Made by a program: the position numbers and the translations under genes
Notes under the pieces: model-generated
Database searches by the model: none
The model's input: only the letters and a program-made list of their open reading frames with translations
What the model was told of the DNA's origin: nothing
From: Oxyruncus cristatus
Taxonomy: Eukaryota; Chordata; Aves; Passeriformes; Cotingidae
DNA: 64,000 nt
NCBI GenBank assembly: GCA_013399855.1
Contig: VXAY01005172.1
Location: forward strand, 618,253-682,252
Direction of reading: 5' to 3'
Shown: positions 48,121 through 60,597 of the stretch, piece by piece
Position numbering within the stretch: the first letter of the stretch is position 1
Layout of the letters: the number at the start of each line of letters is the position of its first letter

Positions 48121-48340
48121 TGATAGAATGGTTTGGATTGGAAGAGACATTAAAGACCATCCAGTTCCAAACCCCCTGCCCTGGGCAGGGGCACTTTCCA
48201 CTAAACCAGGTTGCCCCAAGCCCTGTCCAACCTGGCCTGGAACACTCCCAAGGATGGGGCATCCACAACTTCTCTGAGCAACTTGTGCCAGGGCCTCATC
48301 ACCCTCACAGTCAAGAATTTTTTTCCTAATATCTATTCCT
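48121..48340 (-). mobile_element. CR1 LINE fragment, inverted
   Basis: TGATAGAATGGTTTGGATTG (inverted 3' end) is followed by AAGACCATCCAGTTCCAAAC, CCCTGCCCTGGGCAGGGGCA, CTTTCCACTAAACCAGGTTG, GTCCAACCTGGCCTGGAACA, AAGGATGGGGCATCCACAAC, CTGAGCAACTTGTGCCAGGG and TTTTTTTCCTAATATCTATT. About 220 bp remain. It is close to the young-type consensus with few indels. Confidence 0.95.
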
Positions 48341-51300
48341 CTGCTCTAAAACTGCTTTCCGTCTTACAGCCTGGTTGTTTATGGAATCCTGAAATGCAGT
48401 TCTTTGTCATTGGTCTGCAAATGCAATTAAAAGGAAAATGTGGACAGAGGACGTGCTGCATCTGACGAGTATAGTTAATTTTCTCTGGGAGGAATGTATT
48501 TTACACAAATGTGTGATACTGTAGCAAGACTACCTTTAAAAAACAAAACAAACAAACAAAACCTCAAAGCACTTCATGGGCGTCATGATTCATGCAGGAG
48601 GTCTGTTGTTGTACAGATTCTGAGGTGCGGCATCTGAGTCGGACTGTGGGGCTTTCAGCTATCCCATCCTTCTTGGTGTCAGTTCAGGAAATGGGACATC
48701 ATGACAGATGGCATTGTTCTAAAGCTCAAACGTGGTGTGCAAAACACTGAGAGGCCCCAAACCTTAGAAAAGGCATTTTGTACGTTGGTCTTTTAAAGTC
48801 TCTTTAGTCTGCTGCAGGATCCTTATCGTCTCTTACAGCTGGACATGTGACACATAGAAGCGCTGTGGATGTGCCTTTGGGAGCAGACAATGAGAGTTCA
48901 TTTTAAGCTCTTGGATATATGAGCGTGTACGAGGCAAAGCGTATTATCATCATGTGGTTTTATTGTTGTAAAAGCAATTGTAGTAAAAGTTACGGTAATC
49001 CCTGGTGTTCTGCTTCAAAGCCCCTTGAAGTTTAAATAATGGCTCTGTTGAATGTTGAATTTTAGCAGCCTTTGAGTCGATTTTTCCCTTTGTATGATGG
49101 TAGTGATCAAACCTGCTGCTCCAAAGCTATCTTCAGAAGTCCCTCTCGCTGCACTCTCCCTATTCCCCAGGCAGTTACAAACACTGACACAACCAGCATT
49201 TAGAAAGTTTTCTTAGATCTACTGACGAAAAGGACTCTCTCAGAGCTAGATATTATCCTGCCATCAGATGTCAGGTTAGTGGGTTACAAAACCTGTGCTA
49301 CAGTGAGGAGCTTGCTGCCTGGGATGTCTGCATGAACCCATTTACCTCCACTTTTATGATGATGGAGCTTTCCTTTTGGAGGGGGAGGGGGAAACTATAA
49401 TGATCGCACTTTGATCAAGCTCAATAAATGCCTGTCCATTGCTGCTTCTTTGTCTGAATGCAACAGTAATGCCATAAAAGGGGTTTTTAGATTTGAAAAC
49501 CTGGGTGTGTTCTAAGTATGGTGCTGTGTGAGTCCCCAGCAGTGTTTGCTGTGGCTGTAAGGAGTCACCTGCTGAGTGCACACCAGTGAAGGGACACATG
49601 GTAGACACCCATTTTGTGGGAGGAGCAGTGACTTGAGATGTCTGTTCACTTCCTTGACACCTCAGTGTGGCTTTGGGCAGGTCATTTTAATTTTCAATCT
49701 CATGATTTCTCACCTGTAAACTGGGAACAGGAAGCACTCTCCTGGGCTGGCCCTGAGCAGGGTCACTCTCTCTAGCAAGGATGATCTGCCCAGTGGCTGC
49801 TGCACTGGAGACTTGCTGGTTGGAAACTGTCCCTGCTCTGCCCTGCCTGCAGTGCTCCGTGGCTTAGGAAAAGGCAAACCTGCAGCGCTGCCTTGTAGAG
49901 TTGTGAATTTCCACTCTCTGTTCTGTGTGGTGCCTGAGCTGTTTGTGTGCATCCTGATGGGGAGCTTTGCTGTTTGTGTCTCCTTCACCGAGCAGCAGGT
50001 TGTTAGATTTATTTATTTTTTTTTTTTTTACTGTCTGTCTTGCTGGTGTTGCCAGTCACTTGGTGACACCTAAAAATGCATTTTCTAGTTTAATTGTTCT
50101 GACAAACCCCATTACTGGCTGACTGGGGAGCTTCCACTCTGCAGTTAGAGATGCAGCATCGATTCACTGCGGGTCTTCCTGAGACAGAATTGAAAAAGCA
50201 GTGAGCCTCTACTCACAAGGAGCAATGCTTCTCCCTGTTTAATAGTGTCCATGGGAAAATTCTCAGCACTTGGCACAGCCTTCCTGTCTGCCTGTGTGCT
50301 GTTTGGATAATTCCAAAGGGTTTTGTAGCTAGAATGCGTCTTTGGACCAGTTCTAGGATAAGTTCTGTAGGAGCTTATTAATTCCTCCCCTGGTTTGTTC
50401 CTATAGGGGATGTAAGTGACCTGACTGAGAGCTTTATTTAAGTTGAAACAATTCAAACTGGCTTCATCGAACTTTCAGTTAAGTCCAAAGTATGTGAATA
50501 ACTGCAAAACTGGGATATCATTCCTAAAAAAAACACTATAGGTGAAAATATAGTTCATATCACCCTTGGACTTGGTTTATTGCAATCAGGCAGCTGGATG
50601 TGGAGAGCAGTTTAGGTACAAGAGGAATGGTCTGTGGCCAGCTAAATATTGTGCTGAGCCCCTACAGAAACACACAAACCCATGGCATTTGCTTTTCCAT
50701 GTTAGAGACCTACTGTTTGGGTAGCTCTGCATGAAATATATTTCCAGTCTGTCTGCACTGCAAGCAGAGGCTGTGGAGACTCATGGGCTGCCTTGGAGGA
50801 CAGGACAGATTGAGATGATACTGTGAGTAGCTTTTTATTTACAGCTTCTCACAGCACAGCAGACAGCATGTAATTAGGGCAATTAAGGAAAGAGAGGGCA
50901 CCTTGTCGATCAGCAAGTCAGAGAGGCAAGAAAATACATGTCTGATGGGCTCCAGAAAGAGGAGATGATGCTCTTGGAGAGGGAAGCAGGATATATTTGC
51001 ATCTTGCCTTCATTATGGATGGAGGAGAAAATACTGCACTAATGGGAAGGTATTGAACAGCCACTAACTGAAGCTTTTTTAACTGAGTTAGGAAGACAAT
51101 TGGCCAAAGAGATTTCTGGGAATGGGGAAAACTGAATTTGAACCCATTCTGGAATACAGAAGATAGAAAAGACTGGGGAATAAAGCAAACATGGTGGTGG
51201 TACTTGTAAATAAGGTAAATGAAGCAGGATTAACCTACGGCTGAACAGAGTGAGTGCTCCAGCAGCCCACAGAGAAAGGTCACGAATTTGCTCTGAATTT

Positions 51301-53581
51301 TTGCAGGTGATTCCTACCTCAGTCTTGTCTATTACCATGTGAAGAAAGAAGAGCTGTCTCTGCTCTGGAGGCGGCTCTCATGGGTTCACATCCCATTGTT
51401 GTTGCTGTGTTTAGCTGGTCTGAAGCTCCTGCACTGAGCAGGCCAGTATTTCACCAGCTGCTTCTGCAGATTTTTGTTTAGGACTTGTCACCTCCTGAGG
51501 TGATCTTGAACACAAGGACCCATGGATGCCTTGGAGTGTGAGGTTAGTGGAAAACGTGTCAATGAGCCTGGGGATCTCTGGAGCAAGAGGGCAGTGAAAA
51601 TGGCAAAAAAAATGTTTTTATTGAGGCTTGCTAGGTGAAGAAATAGCTAGAGGGCTGAGATAACCTAAGAGCAAGAAAATTCTCTGGGTGGGCCGGGAAC
51701 TGGAGAAGGAAGAGCCTGAGTAGGATTGATTTATAGGCAGTAAAGACCTTGTTATAGCTTGTGAGTCACAGCTTTTTCTATTTGCTATGGCTTAGCAAAC
51801 CAGGAGCTTGTATTCTGGCTATTTCTGTGTTTTGTGTTAAACATGTAATTAAGAGGTCTGAGTAAGAACTTGTGGGCTCTGCAAAAGTAAGCAAGTTGGT
51901 GCAGATCAAGTCTACAGGGATGGAAACTCCAGCACAAAGGTTGGAAGAAAGAGCAGGGCAGCACAGGCTGAGAATTGCAGCACACATCCACCTCGTTTTC
52001 CAGACAGGGAATGCCACAAAAAACTGAAGGCTTCTGGGATCTGAGCATTTAACCTGTCCCCAGTTAAATAATCATGATGAGGAAAATGGGCTTCAATTCC
52101 ATGAAGTGCTGAAATCCAGGGATGGTGGAAAAAATAGGTAACACCCAGAAGATGAGGGAAGTGGGAGAGGGAGCTCATGGTGCCCAGCAGAGCTGAGGGC
52201 CTGGTTTGCAATTGCCTGTGAGCTGGATTTCGTGAGGCTGCTGAGGTGACTCTCCTGGAGGTGGGTCAGGTTGCTTTAGCACCTCCTGAATTTTGGGATG
52301 TGAAACACATCCCACAGTTTGCTGGTTATGGAACCATGCTGAAGATGGGAGACCCCAGCCAGCTGCAGTTGGTTTGGAACTGGATATGGGCTGGGGCTCT
52401 TGTCATGGGTGCTGGTGAAACACTCCCTGATGTGATAGGTGTATTTAACAAAACATGGCTGTGAATGTTGCACTGATGCCCTGTGTCCTCTGGAACTGAG
52501 ATAGAAGGGAGCAGGGGTGGGGGAATGTGCAGCAGTGGAGGGGCTCCCTGGATCCCCCAACATGCAGTGATGGTGACAGAAGGCAGTGTCCCCTTGGGGT
52601 GAATGTCCTCCCCTAAACCCTGGGGTGGTGTGTGGGTGCATGCAGCTCGTGCATGTGGTTTTGAGGGGCAGGGGCCAGGCAGGCAGCCCCTGCTGCTGCC
52701 TCCGTGCAGTGTCCTTGTGGCCTGAGAGCCAGCAAAGGCAACTTCCTCTCCGCACGCCTGGGGAGGTGATGCTGGGGTCGCTGGGCCCTTCTCTGCAAAT
52801 TAGGCTCGTGGCTTTGTCAGAAAATTTGTTAGGCAGATTTCTTCATTAGGGAGCTTTCTAATCTCAGACACGAGCGACACAGAAACCGTCCCCCCCCCCT
52901 CGGCACCGAGGAAGCCGAGCTGCATCGCCAGTCTCTGCAGTACTCTGGGCTTATTTATCATTCATGGCATCATGTTTGCTTTATGACAAATGAACTTAAT
53001 CATGATTTTCACAGTGGAATACACAGGAAAATACTCAGGATAGCCATAGCTGCAGGTATAGAAAACCAAACTTAATTTAGAAAGGATATACAGCAGCAGT
53101 CTAAGCAGCTGCAGAATTGAATTAATCTAATAAAAAGACTCAGCTATATATAATTCTTCATGCTGAAACAGTAGCCCCGTGAGATAGGTTGGTGCTCAGG
53201 TTCTGCATTAAACTTTTTTCTTGTGTGCTTAATGCTCAACCAAATCATTATTTATTGCTGAAAAGTGCATTTGGGTGTTGGGTATATTATTTTTTTTTTT
53301 TTCCTCCCCGGTGTTTCAAAGGGGAGGAGGGTAGGAATTGCTGATCATTTATTAATGCTCTGGTCCATTGTGGTCTTAATCTCCCACAGATGGTCCAGGA
53401 TGCTCTGGCTAAAATGCAGTGGGAGCACATTGACTTACACGGGGCTTTCCATTTCAAATACGGTGATGTAGAGACTGGACAAAGGCTCTGAGTGAGGTGG
53501 TCACCCTCAAATGTGATTCCAGCAGTTTTAGAGGCTGGGAGTTAATCCCTCTGTTTCAGAGAGGAAGGGATGTGCATGTAG

Positions 53582-53632
53582 GTGTGTGTGCACACATATA
53601 CACGTGTGCACACATATACACGTGTACGTATG
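53582..53632. repeat. 18-bp tandem dimer in an alternating purine-pyrimidine tract
   Basis: The 18-mer GTGTGCACACATATACAC occurs twice with no spacer (53586-53603 and 53604-53621), followed by a partial third GTGTACGTAT. From 53582 to 53632, 51 bases alternate purine and pyrimidine without a single break. The unit is also nearly self-complementary. Such tracts can adopt Z-DNA or cruciform forms, though function here is inference only. Confidence 0.9.
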
Positions 53633-56351
53633 GATGTGTTTTGAAGGTTTTGATTCTTTGATGTGGTATTTACTGCGTGGCCATGCTTGCCGTGGAAACT
53701 CTTACAACTGTTTTCTTGGTCCCGGCAGTGCTTTGCGCTTCCAATTTCAGCATCATTTCTGACTCTTATCAGTATTTCTCTTCCTCTCATGATATCAGAG
53801 CAGAAATGACGATGGTTGAACCGGGAAGAACAATGCTTCAGAAACTAAGCCACTGCTATCAGTGGAATTTTCGTGCTACTCCAGCCAACTGAAATAATGG
53901 TGTGAGCTGTCTGCACTGCACTGAAATGCATTTCTGTGGGTAGAAAAATTATTAAAGAGTGGGCTTAAACTACATAGCACTAAAGAAGAATTTAGGATAG
54001 AAAATAGAAGAAACATCCCAGAGCAGGGTCCCAGGCATCCTAGACTCTCCATGAGATTTAGTGTCCAAGGGTGGAGAGCTTTCCTTAGGAGAATAGTGAC
54101 AGTAATTTGTTCAGTCCAGCAAAAGGAGAGCTCCAAGGGAATGATTGCTTCTTATAAACATTTTCAAGGGGCAAGAGCTGATGCTGACAGAATAACTAAT
54201 GGATGGAGGTTGGTGAAGAATAAACTTCGTCTGGAAATTTAGGAGACTCCTCAATATCAGAGAAGATATGTTGTGGAAAAATTTTCTAATCAGTGTGAGG
54301 AACCGAAAGTCAAATTGCTTTATAAGACAGGGGTTCATGTCCTGAAAAGGGCCCTGTGACACTGTTTGTCACTGGGGAAGGGGATGGCTCTACCTAGTGA
54401 TCCCGATGTTCCCCACTTTTGTCTTCAAACTTTGCTGAGAATAGGTTCTGTTGCCCATGAAGTGTCCTTAAAATGTGTTGGAAAGCAGCAGCCTCCAAAA
54501 GTCTAACTCCTTGGTTTAAAGGTGTTGTAACTGGAGACAAATAGGATGGCCTTGTCTCATCTCTAGACCCCAAAAAATGCAGTTGAGAAGAAGGGCATGG
54601 ATGTGCCAGTCGTGGTGGGCTGGAGAAGGCAGGAGCTTAGCTTAGAGTGTATCACCTTGGGGTGCGTGAACCCTTGCACATCTGGGAGGCATTTACCCCA
54701 CTTCCATTAGCCCACTAGAAACACTATCTTGCCGTGTCCTGCCAAGTACTGATAGGAAAAAGGTTTATTTTTGAGGGCTGAAGTGCTGATGAGCAGAAGG
54801 GACTTTCAGCCATTTCTAAGGCTGGCAACAGTCCTCAGATCTGAGATATCCATCTCCTTCTTTAAGAGGCTGTGCTTGAAACTCTGCAACCTCTGCCACA
54901 TCTCAAACCTTCTTAAGGTTTTTGTTCTTTCGTTGCCCCTGCTCTGCATGGCTTTGCGTGACAGAGGAGTACCACGGCAGAGACTGATTCCCATCTGGAC
55001 AGTTGTGCCTTCTCCACTTTCTGCATGTGCCCGAGCAGTAGAATTCATTAAGAAAATGTGTTTCTAACCATCGAACTGCACTTCTGAATCTTCACAGCCT
55101 CTGCTGCTATGCCACAGCCCTGCCTAGAGTTCAGTACTGCTGCTGCATTTCTCCCCAGGTTCACCCCCTGCCTTCTCCCTGCGTGTCTGGTGTACTCCTC
55201 TGGCCATGGGACACAGCCCAACCCGCTAACTCATCAGAGCCATCTCTGCTGCAGTCTGGCCCTCTGGGACTCCAATCCCAGAGACTTTGGCAATGGACCA
55301 GAATTGAGAAACCTACCAATTTTTTTTTAAGCAAGAATCTGTATCTTCAGATCACACATCAATTTAATGAGTATAAACTGTTCAGGCACTCACACTCTGA
55401 TGCACATTACTGATACTTTTAGAATCTGGACTCTCAGGAGGATGCATCTCTGTCAGCCCAGCTGCTGTAAGAGGCAGTTGAGTAAGGCTGGATTGCAGAT
55501 GGACAGAAGGCTTATTTTGTTTTTACTTCTCCCCAAAGTGATGCCTCTGGTGTCGTCTTATAAAATTCACCAATGTCCTTCATACACTTCCAGGTGAATA
55601 AGGCTGCACAATTTAGATAATCAGTAAAATACACCAGCCAAAAAGAAGGAACACAGAAAAAGGATAGTTGGAAGATTGTTGCATGAGTCCTGTCAAGCCT
55701 TGTTTAGCTCCTGTGTCTCAGCTCGTGGCTGTCCCCAGCCACGTCACAGGGAGGGGGACAGATGTTTTCCAAAGCGGGCTGAATGCACTGTATGATCCAA
55801 TGGCATGTGGCTGGGGAAGGGGGTCCTGGGAGGAAGGGTGGGTAGAAATGGCTTTGTGCATCTCCACTACTCCATGTGTAGTCATGAGATAACTCCAGCT
55901 GGAGTCAGAGCAGCCTTGAGGCAGGGCTCAGTTATGTCAGCCTTCAGCAGCCCTGAGGGGAACAAACTGGAGCTGATGTTTCCTCAGACTCAGTCCTTGC
56001 CCTCCTTATTGCCCTACCCAAGAAGGGATCAGTGCTTTCTACAAAATTCTGGGTTCTTCCTCCTCTAAATGGTTAAATTGTCCTCAGCTAATGCTTATAA
56101 TGAGGAGCAGAGCAGCTGTAATGTGCAGGAACAGACACAACAGCTCATTTGACTGATTCAAGCACATAGATTACACTGGGGTAAGGGTCAGTCTTAAATC
56201 AGCACATTTCTGCCTTAAGCTAATCCTCTCCCTGCCCAGTGTTTCCCACTGAAGCCCTGTTAGCCAGCAATATCCCAGCCCTGCTGCTGAGGATAGCAGC
56301 ACAGCAGCACAGAGCAAAGCATCCTGCCTCCCTGCTGCCTCCAGCAGCGTG

Positions 56352-56387
56352 CCTGCTCCATCCAACGTCCCTGCTCCATCCAACGTC
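56352..56387 (+). repeat. 18-bp minisatellite dimer
   Basis: Two perfect adjacent copies of CCTGCTCCATCCAACGTC, followed by a partial CCTACACC. The unit length is a multiple of three, so frames crossing it show a repeated hexapeptide, but nothing else marks the area as coding. Confidence 0.88.
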
Positions 56388-57009
56388 CCTACACCTGATG
56401 TGGAGAAAAATTAGCATTAGTCTGGTGCTGCTGAACCTGTCTCAGGCTGTTATCCAGCAGACTGGCGTGGCCACGGTGCAAGAAGCTGCTGCTTTGGTCC
56501 AGGCAGCAGGACCTACACGTGTTCACTGTGCCTTCATGTTGCATGTTATACCTCATGTTCTTTGCTGCTCCAGACTGGAAAAGCTCTTTTCCTACAGGAA
56601 GACAGATAAAATGCCTGAGGAGGCAGGTAAAATTCCATGCAGGGAGGCCACCACCTCCTCATTCACTCCCAAACATCCTCCTCTTCGGGGCTGTGTGCGC
56701 ATCTGAGAATAGCTCCTTGCCACAGCCTCCTCCGCAGGAACAGACTTATTTATTCATAGGCGTTGGGTTTGCTCTGATAGTCTCTCTGAATTTATTCTAA
56801 AAAGAGATTTGCCTTGTGCCTGGGAAGTGCCTGGCCCTTCCTCCAAAATGAAAGTGAGAAAAGCTCCTAGTGTGTTTTTTGTACATGGTTAAAAATAGTG
56901 TCCTAGAAATGTATGATGGATAAATATGAATGGGGGAAGTGTAGATCAAATGTAGTAACCTTCAGAGTGTACATACGGACAGGTATGTGTGTCTATCCTA
57001 GAGCTTCTA

Positions 57010-57325
57010 AAATTTCTCCTGTTCTCACCCATTTCATACTCCAGTCTCTCCTTTCTTCTCTACCTCTCTTGTCCTTTGTTTCCATGGCTTTGCTTCAATT
57101 CTTCTGCATCATTCTTCTTTCATTTAACTCTCACTCTGCTCTGCCTATTTCTCTCCCTCCACATCACTGTCCTTCTCCCCCTCTGCTTTCCATCCTGCTC
57201 CTCCACACCTCATCTTTGTCCTCTCTCCCAATACCTCTCCCTGTTCTTAGCCAATGCTCCCTATTCTTCCTTTTGTCTCCACATCTTTTTCTCTTCCTTT
57301 CTCAGCTGTTTCCTTCTCATCATCA
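57010..57325 (+). repeat. pyrimidine-rich block (about 300 bp)
   Basis: A long block dominated by C and T (TCTCCTTTCTTCTCTACCTC, CTTCTCCCCCTCTGCTTTCC, CTTTTTCTCTTCCTTTCTCA and similar) with occasional A and few G. It yields serine/leucine/phenylalanine-rich frames at 56913-57405 that look membrane-like but are compositional artefacts. Confidence 0.8.
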
Positions 57326-58072
57326 CAACCCGAAATCTGTTGGGGGTGCTTTGTCCATGTAGCCCCTGGGCCAGGCAGGTGAAAAAGGTCTCTAGTGCAG
57401 TTTAGCCACTTGGTACAGAGATGGGAAAATTCTACATGTGAAGTTAAAAGCTGACCTGAGAACTAGCTGAGAGATGCAGAGACTGCATAAACTGGGCTGG
57501 GGAACAAAACACGTAATTAGAATGTTAAAGCCATTTCTGCTTTCCCCTTTGAAGACTAAGCTGACGTTGTTCTGCAGCTTGGGTGAGACCCACCTGGAGT
57601 TACCCTGAGGCAGGTCCAGGCAGGACACAGGGATGCTTGATCCCCAAAGACGGAGGCCTGACCTGGGTTGCCAGCACAGCCTTTGGCTTGGGAGCAGGAA
57701 TGGCAGCCAAGGGGGGCGTTTCACTGCATCCTGGATGTGCAGTCAGAAATATCTCACTGGAATGGCTGTTTATGCTTGTCAGCTTGGTCAGAAGCTGGCA
57801 AAAAATCCTTAAGCCTGTATCTGATGTATTTAACTGGACGAAAACTTCAGAGCTGAAGAGTCTGCCCATATGTTGTGAGTACCTTACAGTGACAGACCTG
57901 AATGTTTATCCACATAAAGACCCTTTCACACTACAAAACAGTGTTAAATGGCTCCAGGGTAAGTGGATTCGAGCCAGTGATGGTATAAATAGCCTGCTGG
58001 AAATGCTCTTCATGCAGTCTCCCATCCTCAACTTCCCTCATATCTCCCATTTCCAGTTTTTAAAGGAGAAAA

Positions 58073-58135
58073 GTCATAGAATGGTTTGGGTTGGAAGGGG
58101 ACCCAGAAGAACGTCTCGTCCCAACCCCAAAGTTG
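58073..58135 (-). mobile_element. CR1 LINE extreme 3' end, inverted
   Basis: TCATAGAATGGTTTGGGTTG, GAAGGGGACCCAGAAGAACG and TCGTCCCAACCCCAAAGTTG mark about 60 bp of the CR1 3' end. An insertion-like GAACGTCTCGT replaces the usual GATCATCTAGTT. Confidence 0.85.
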
Positions 58136-59714
58136 GTTGTTGTCTTTGGGATATTTGAGGTCAGTCTGGGAACTGTGTGGATCTTGGAAGCTGATTTTGT
58201 GTTACAGCCCTATGGTTGATGTGAGCATCTGCTGGGCAGTAAGAAAAGCAGCACCTGAGCCACGTGGCCTTTGGCTAAGAAGACATGATATTTTAAGCTT
58301 CTTGAAATTCCTTGTTTATTGTGGAAAGCCATTGCCTAATAATTAGTTGTATTTGACTACTGAAAGCCAGTTTTCCTCTTGAAAAAATTAGTGGAAGAAT
58401 GAAGTGGCTTGTGTTTTGGAGCAGAGTGCAGCCTGGTTGTTCTTCCATCTGGTGCTCTCTGTCCATCCTCAACCCTGTACTGACTTAATTTTGTGTTTGC
58501 TAAGGAATGTGCACTGTTCTAGCATTCAACATCAAGGAAAAAAAAAGTTGATTGTTCTTTTTAGTGAAAGGAAAGTGTTCAGAGAGGTCCATTGAAAAAT
58601 TTAATGTCTGCAGGGTCATATTCTAAATTCTTGTGAACAAAGGAGGGGAAAGGGGCTCGGTTTTTCCTTGTTTGCTTGGGCTAACAAAAATACCCATTGC
58701 CTGCTTTTAAATTAAAGCATATTGTGTTCATTCACTTCTGGAAAATGCGTAAGCAAGTTGCTGTGAAGAGGCAGCTTTAAACAGCAGCTGCTTTGGACAA
58801 GCTGGGCCTATTGGAAGTGGGGCTCTCTCTGCTTTTTGCCCTCCACAGCTCAGTGCCACGACTGATAGTGCTGAGGAAAGACAGGACACTGCCTAGGTCA
58901 CCTGCTATTGGGAACAAGGGCACTGGAAAGCTGTGCAGGCAAAGATGGCTTTTGCCTCTCCTGCACGACTCCTTCCAATAGTTGGGATTTTGGGACAGTG
59001 ATTTATATTAATACTCGATAGGATGTTACCATAGCAACTATACAATGTGGTGAATAATTTCATGGGCTGAAATCCAAAATGCTGGGTCTGAGCATCACTT
59101 AGGGTTTTGGTCATGTGGGTTCTATGCTGGCCTTATTGGTCTTGGGGAGAAGTTAGGGTAGAAGATAAAAGGTGCTCCTCTGGCTCTGAAGGGAGCTGCA
59201 GCCTGTTGGGTGCAGCTGGGGTGGGGTAGGGAAAATTAAGGACACCCTCCTTATGGACCATGTTGCACGTGCTGCCATGAGGGACCCTGATGCACAGCAT
59301 TTCCCTTTTGCATTAGAAGTTTGCTATAAACCAGATCTGACATTTAGCTTCAGGTCAAATTAAATTGATTTGACCTAGAATGATTTTTATTGGTTTGTTT
59401 TTGTTTCACGTAAAAAAAAAAAATCGTTAAAAAAAAAAAATCGGTTACAGCTCACTTCCAAGCAGAATTACTTCCCCTTAATTTTCTCTCTTGCCAAAAT
59501 GAAGAGTCTCTTATTTGCCCAGTTTTCATCTGTAGTGCTAATTTACAAGAAGCAAAATGGGTCTGTCTGCAGTGGTGCCAGAAAAAGACATCTGGAACCA
59601 CCTCAAAGGGCAGAACTGGAGTTGATTCCCTGCTGAGGCCCATCCAGATGTATCAGGGAGATATATGGGCACCCCTGTGCTCCCTATTCTACTCCTCTGC
59701 CCTTTTCCATCAAA
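58136..59714. other. unassigned stretch
   Basis: No gene was recognised. Two A12 runs in a short duplication occur at 59411-59443. Otherwise it is AT-leaning unique sequence. Confidence 0.5.
59411..59443 (+). repeat. duplicated A12 unit
   Basis: T, then twelve A, then TCG, then a T-containing joint and again twelve A with TCG. This is a roughly 17-bp unit in two adjacent copies, probably from replication slippage. Confidence 0.8.
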
Positions 59715-59990
59715 AAATACACCTTGACATGCAGACTAATTTTATATCTTAACTTCAAGCCATTTTTTCTCCCATCTTCTAAGACTGTGACTAATTCCCT
59801 CCCTTTTCTTATACCAGTACCTTGAGAGTATTTATAGACTGTGATCCTGTTCTCCCCTTCCCTTCCCCCTTCTATACAATATAAATTTATCTCTGTTATT
59901 CCCTCCTCCAGACTGGTCCCAGGTGTCCTGTCCTCCAGTACTTGTGCCATCAGCATCTTCTGTAGCTTCTCTGCATTTTTCTGTGCTTGT
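59715..59990 (-). mobile_element. possible ancient CR1/L3-like remnant, inverted
   Basis: Weak but ordered resemblance to inverted old CR1: ATCTTAACTTCAAGCCATTT, then TTGAGAGTATTTATAGACTG and TGATCCTGTTCTCCCC, then TCCCTCCTCCAGACTGGTCC. The GAGTATTTATAGACTGTGATC segment is characteristic of old amniote CR1/L3 copies. Divergence is high and borders are vague. Confirmation would need a profile search. Confidence 0.5.
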
Positions 59991-60597
59991 CCTAACTGAG
60001 TGAAATAAACCACACAAATACCTGGCTCCTGGTTTTTCTGTGCCAGAGGACAAGGAACGGAGGAACAGCAGGAATCTCTTCTCCCTGCCCTGTCCATCCC
60101 TGTGTGGGACCTTCCTTGTTTTCTGTTGCAGGGTTAGTTCATGAGCTCTTATTTATTTTATTTCTGTTTGTGGGAGGCCTATTGCAGCCTTTAGTGTCCT
60201 GCTGGGTGTTCAGTCATGCCCAGTCTGCAGCACTCCACATGCACTTGCACTCTGAGGCTCTGCCAAAGGGAGCACTCTGCATCCCTGAGGAAAGACTTAC
60301 CCACTGATACATTTACACTACCTGCCTGAGATTTTTAATGCAATGAATGATTAGCCAATATCCAAAACTGCACATGGAGACCTCACTCCAGGACATCTTA
60401 GTGTCTTAATTCTCTTGTTATCACTTTGTCCATTTGACTGATTGTATGTTATGAGTTGGTTACCAGAGAGAACTGAATGTCAAAATTGCAAGAGACAGTG
60501 AAGTTTCCCACACTCACAGTTTTTCCTGTGCTTCCTAATGCCAAGATTATAGCCACAAAGTCTATTAGATTTAATTAATTTAATATTTCTTTTTAAG
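59991..60597. other. unassigned spacer
   Basis: No gene or repeat was assigned. An AT-rich patch with a TTTAATTAATTTAATATT core lies just before the CR1 that follows. Confidence 0.45.

Larger units (their letters stand above)
48341..58072. other. unassigned 9.7-kb stretch
   Basis: No gene or CR1 was recognised. It includes a C10 run at 52890-52899, the alternating purine-pyrimidine dimer at 53582-53632, the minisatellite dimer at 56352-56387 and the pyrimidine block at 57010-57325. The longest frame of the window begins here (plus 57583-58158) but starts at GTG, has no motifs and runs into a CR1 fragment. Confidence 0.5.

Noticed and set aside
56239..56706. 155-codon plus frame
   Set aside because: No family motif, no splice evidence, and it includes the 18-bp minisatellite dimer.
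56913..57405. Two long leucine/serine/phenylalanine-rich frames resembling membrane proteins
   Set aside because: Produced by the pyrimidine-rich block; both frames are open for the same compositional reason.
57583..58158. Longest open frame in the window (191 codons, plus)
   Set aside because: It starts at a GTG, shows no domain or compositional sign of coding, and its C-terminal end runs into an inverted CR1 fragment at 58073-58135. Treated as chance.
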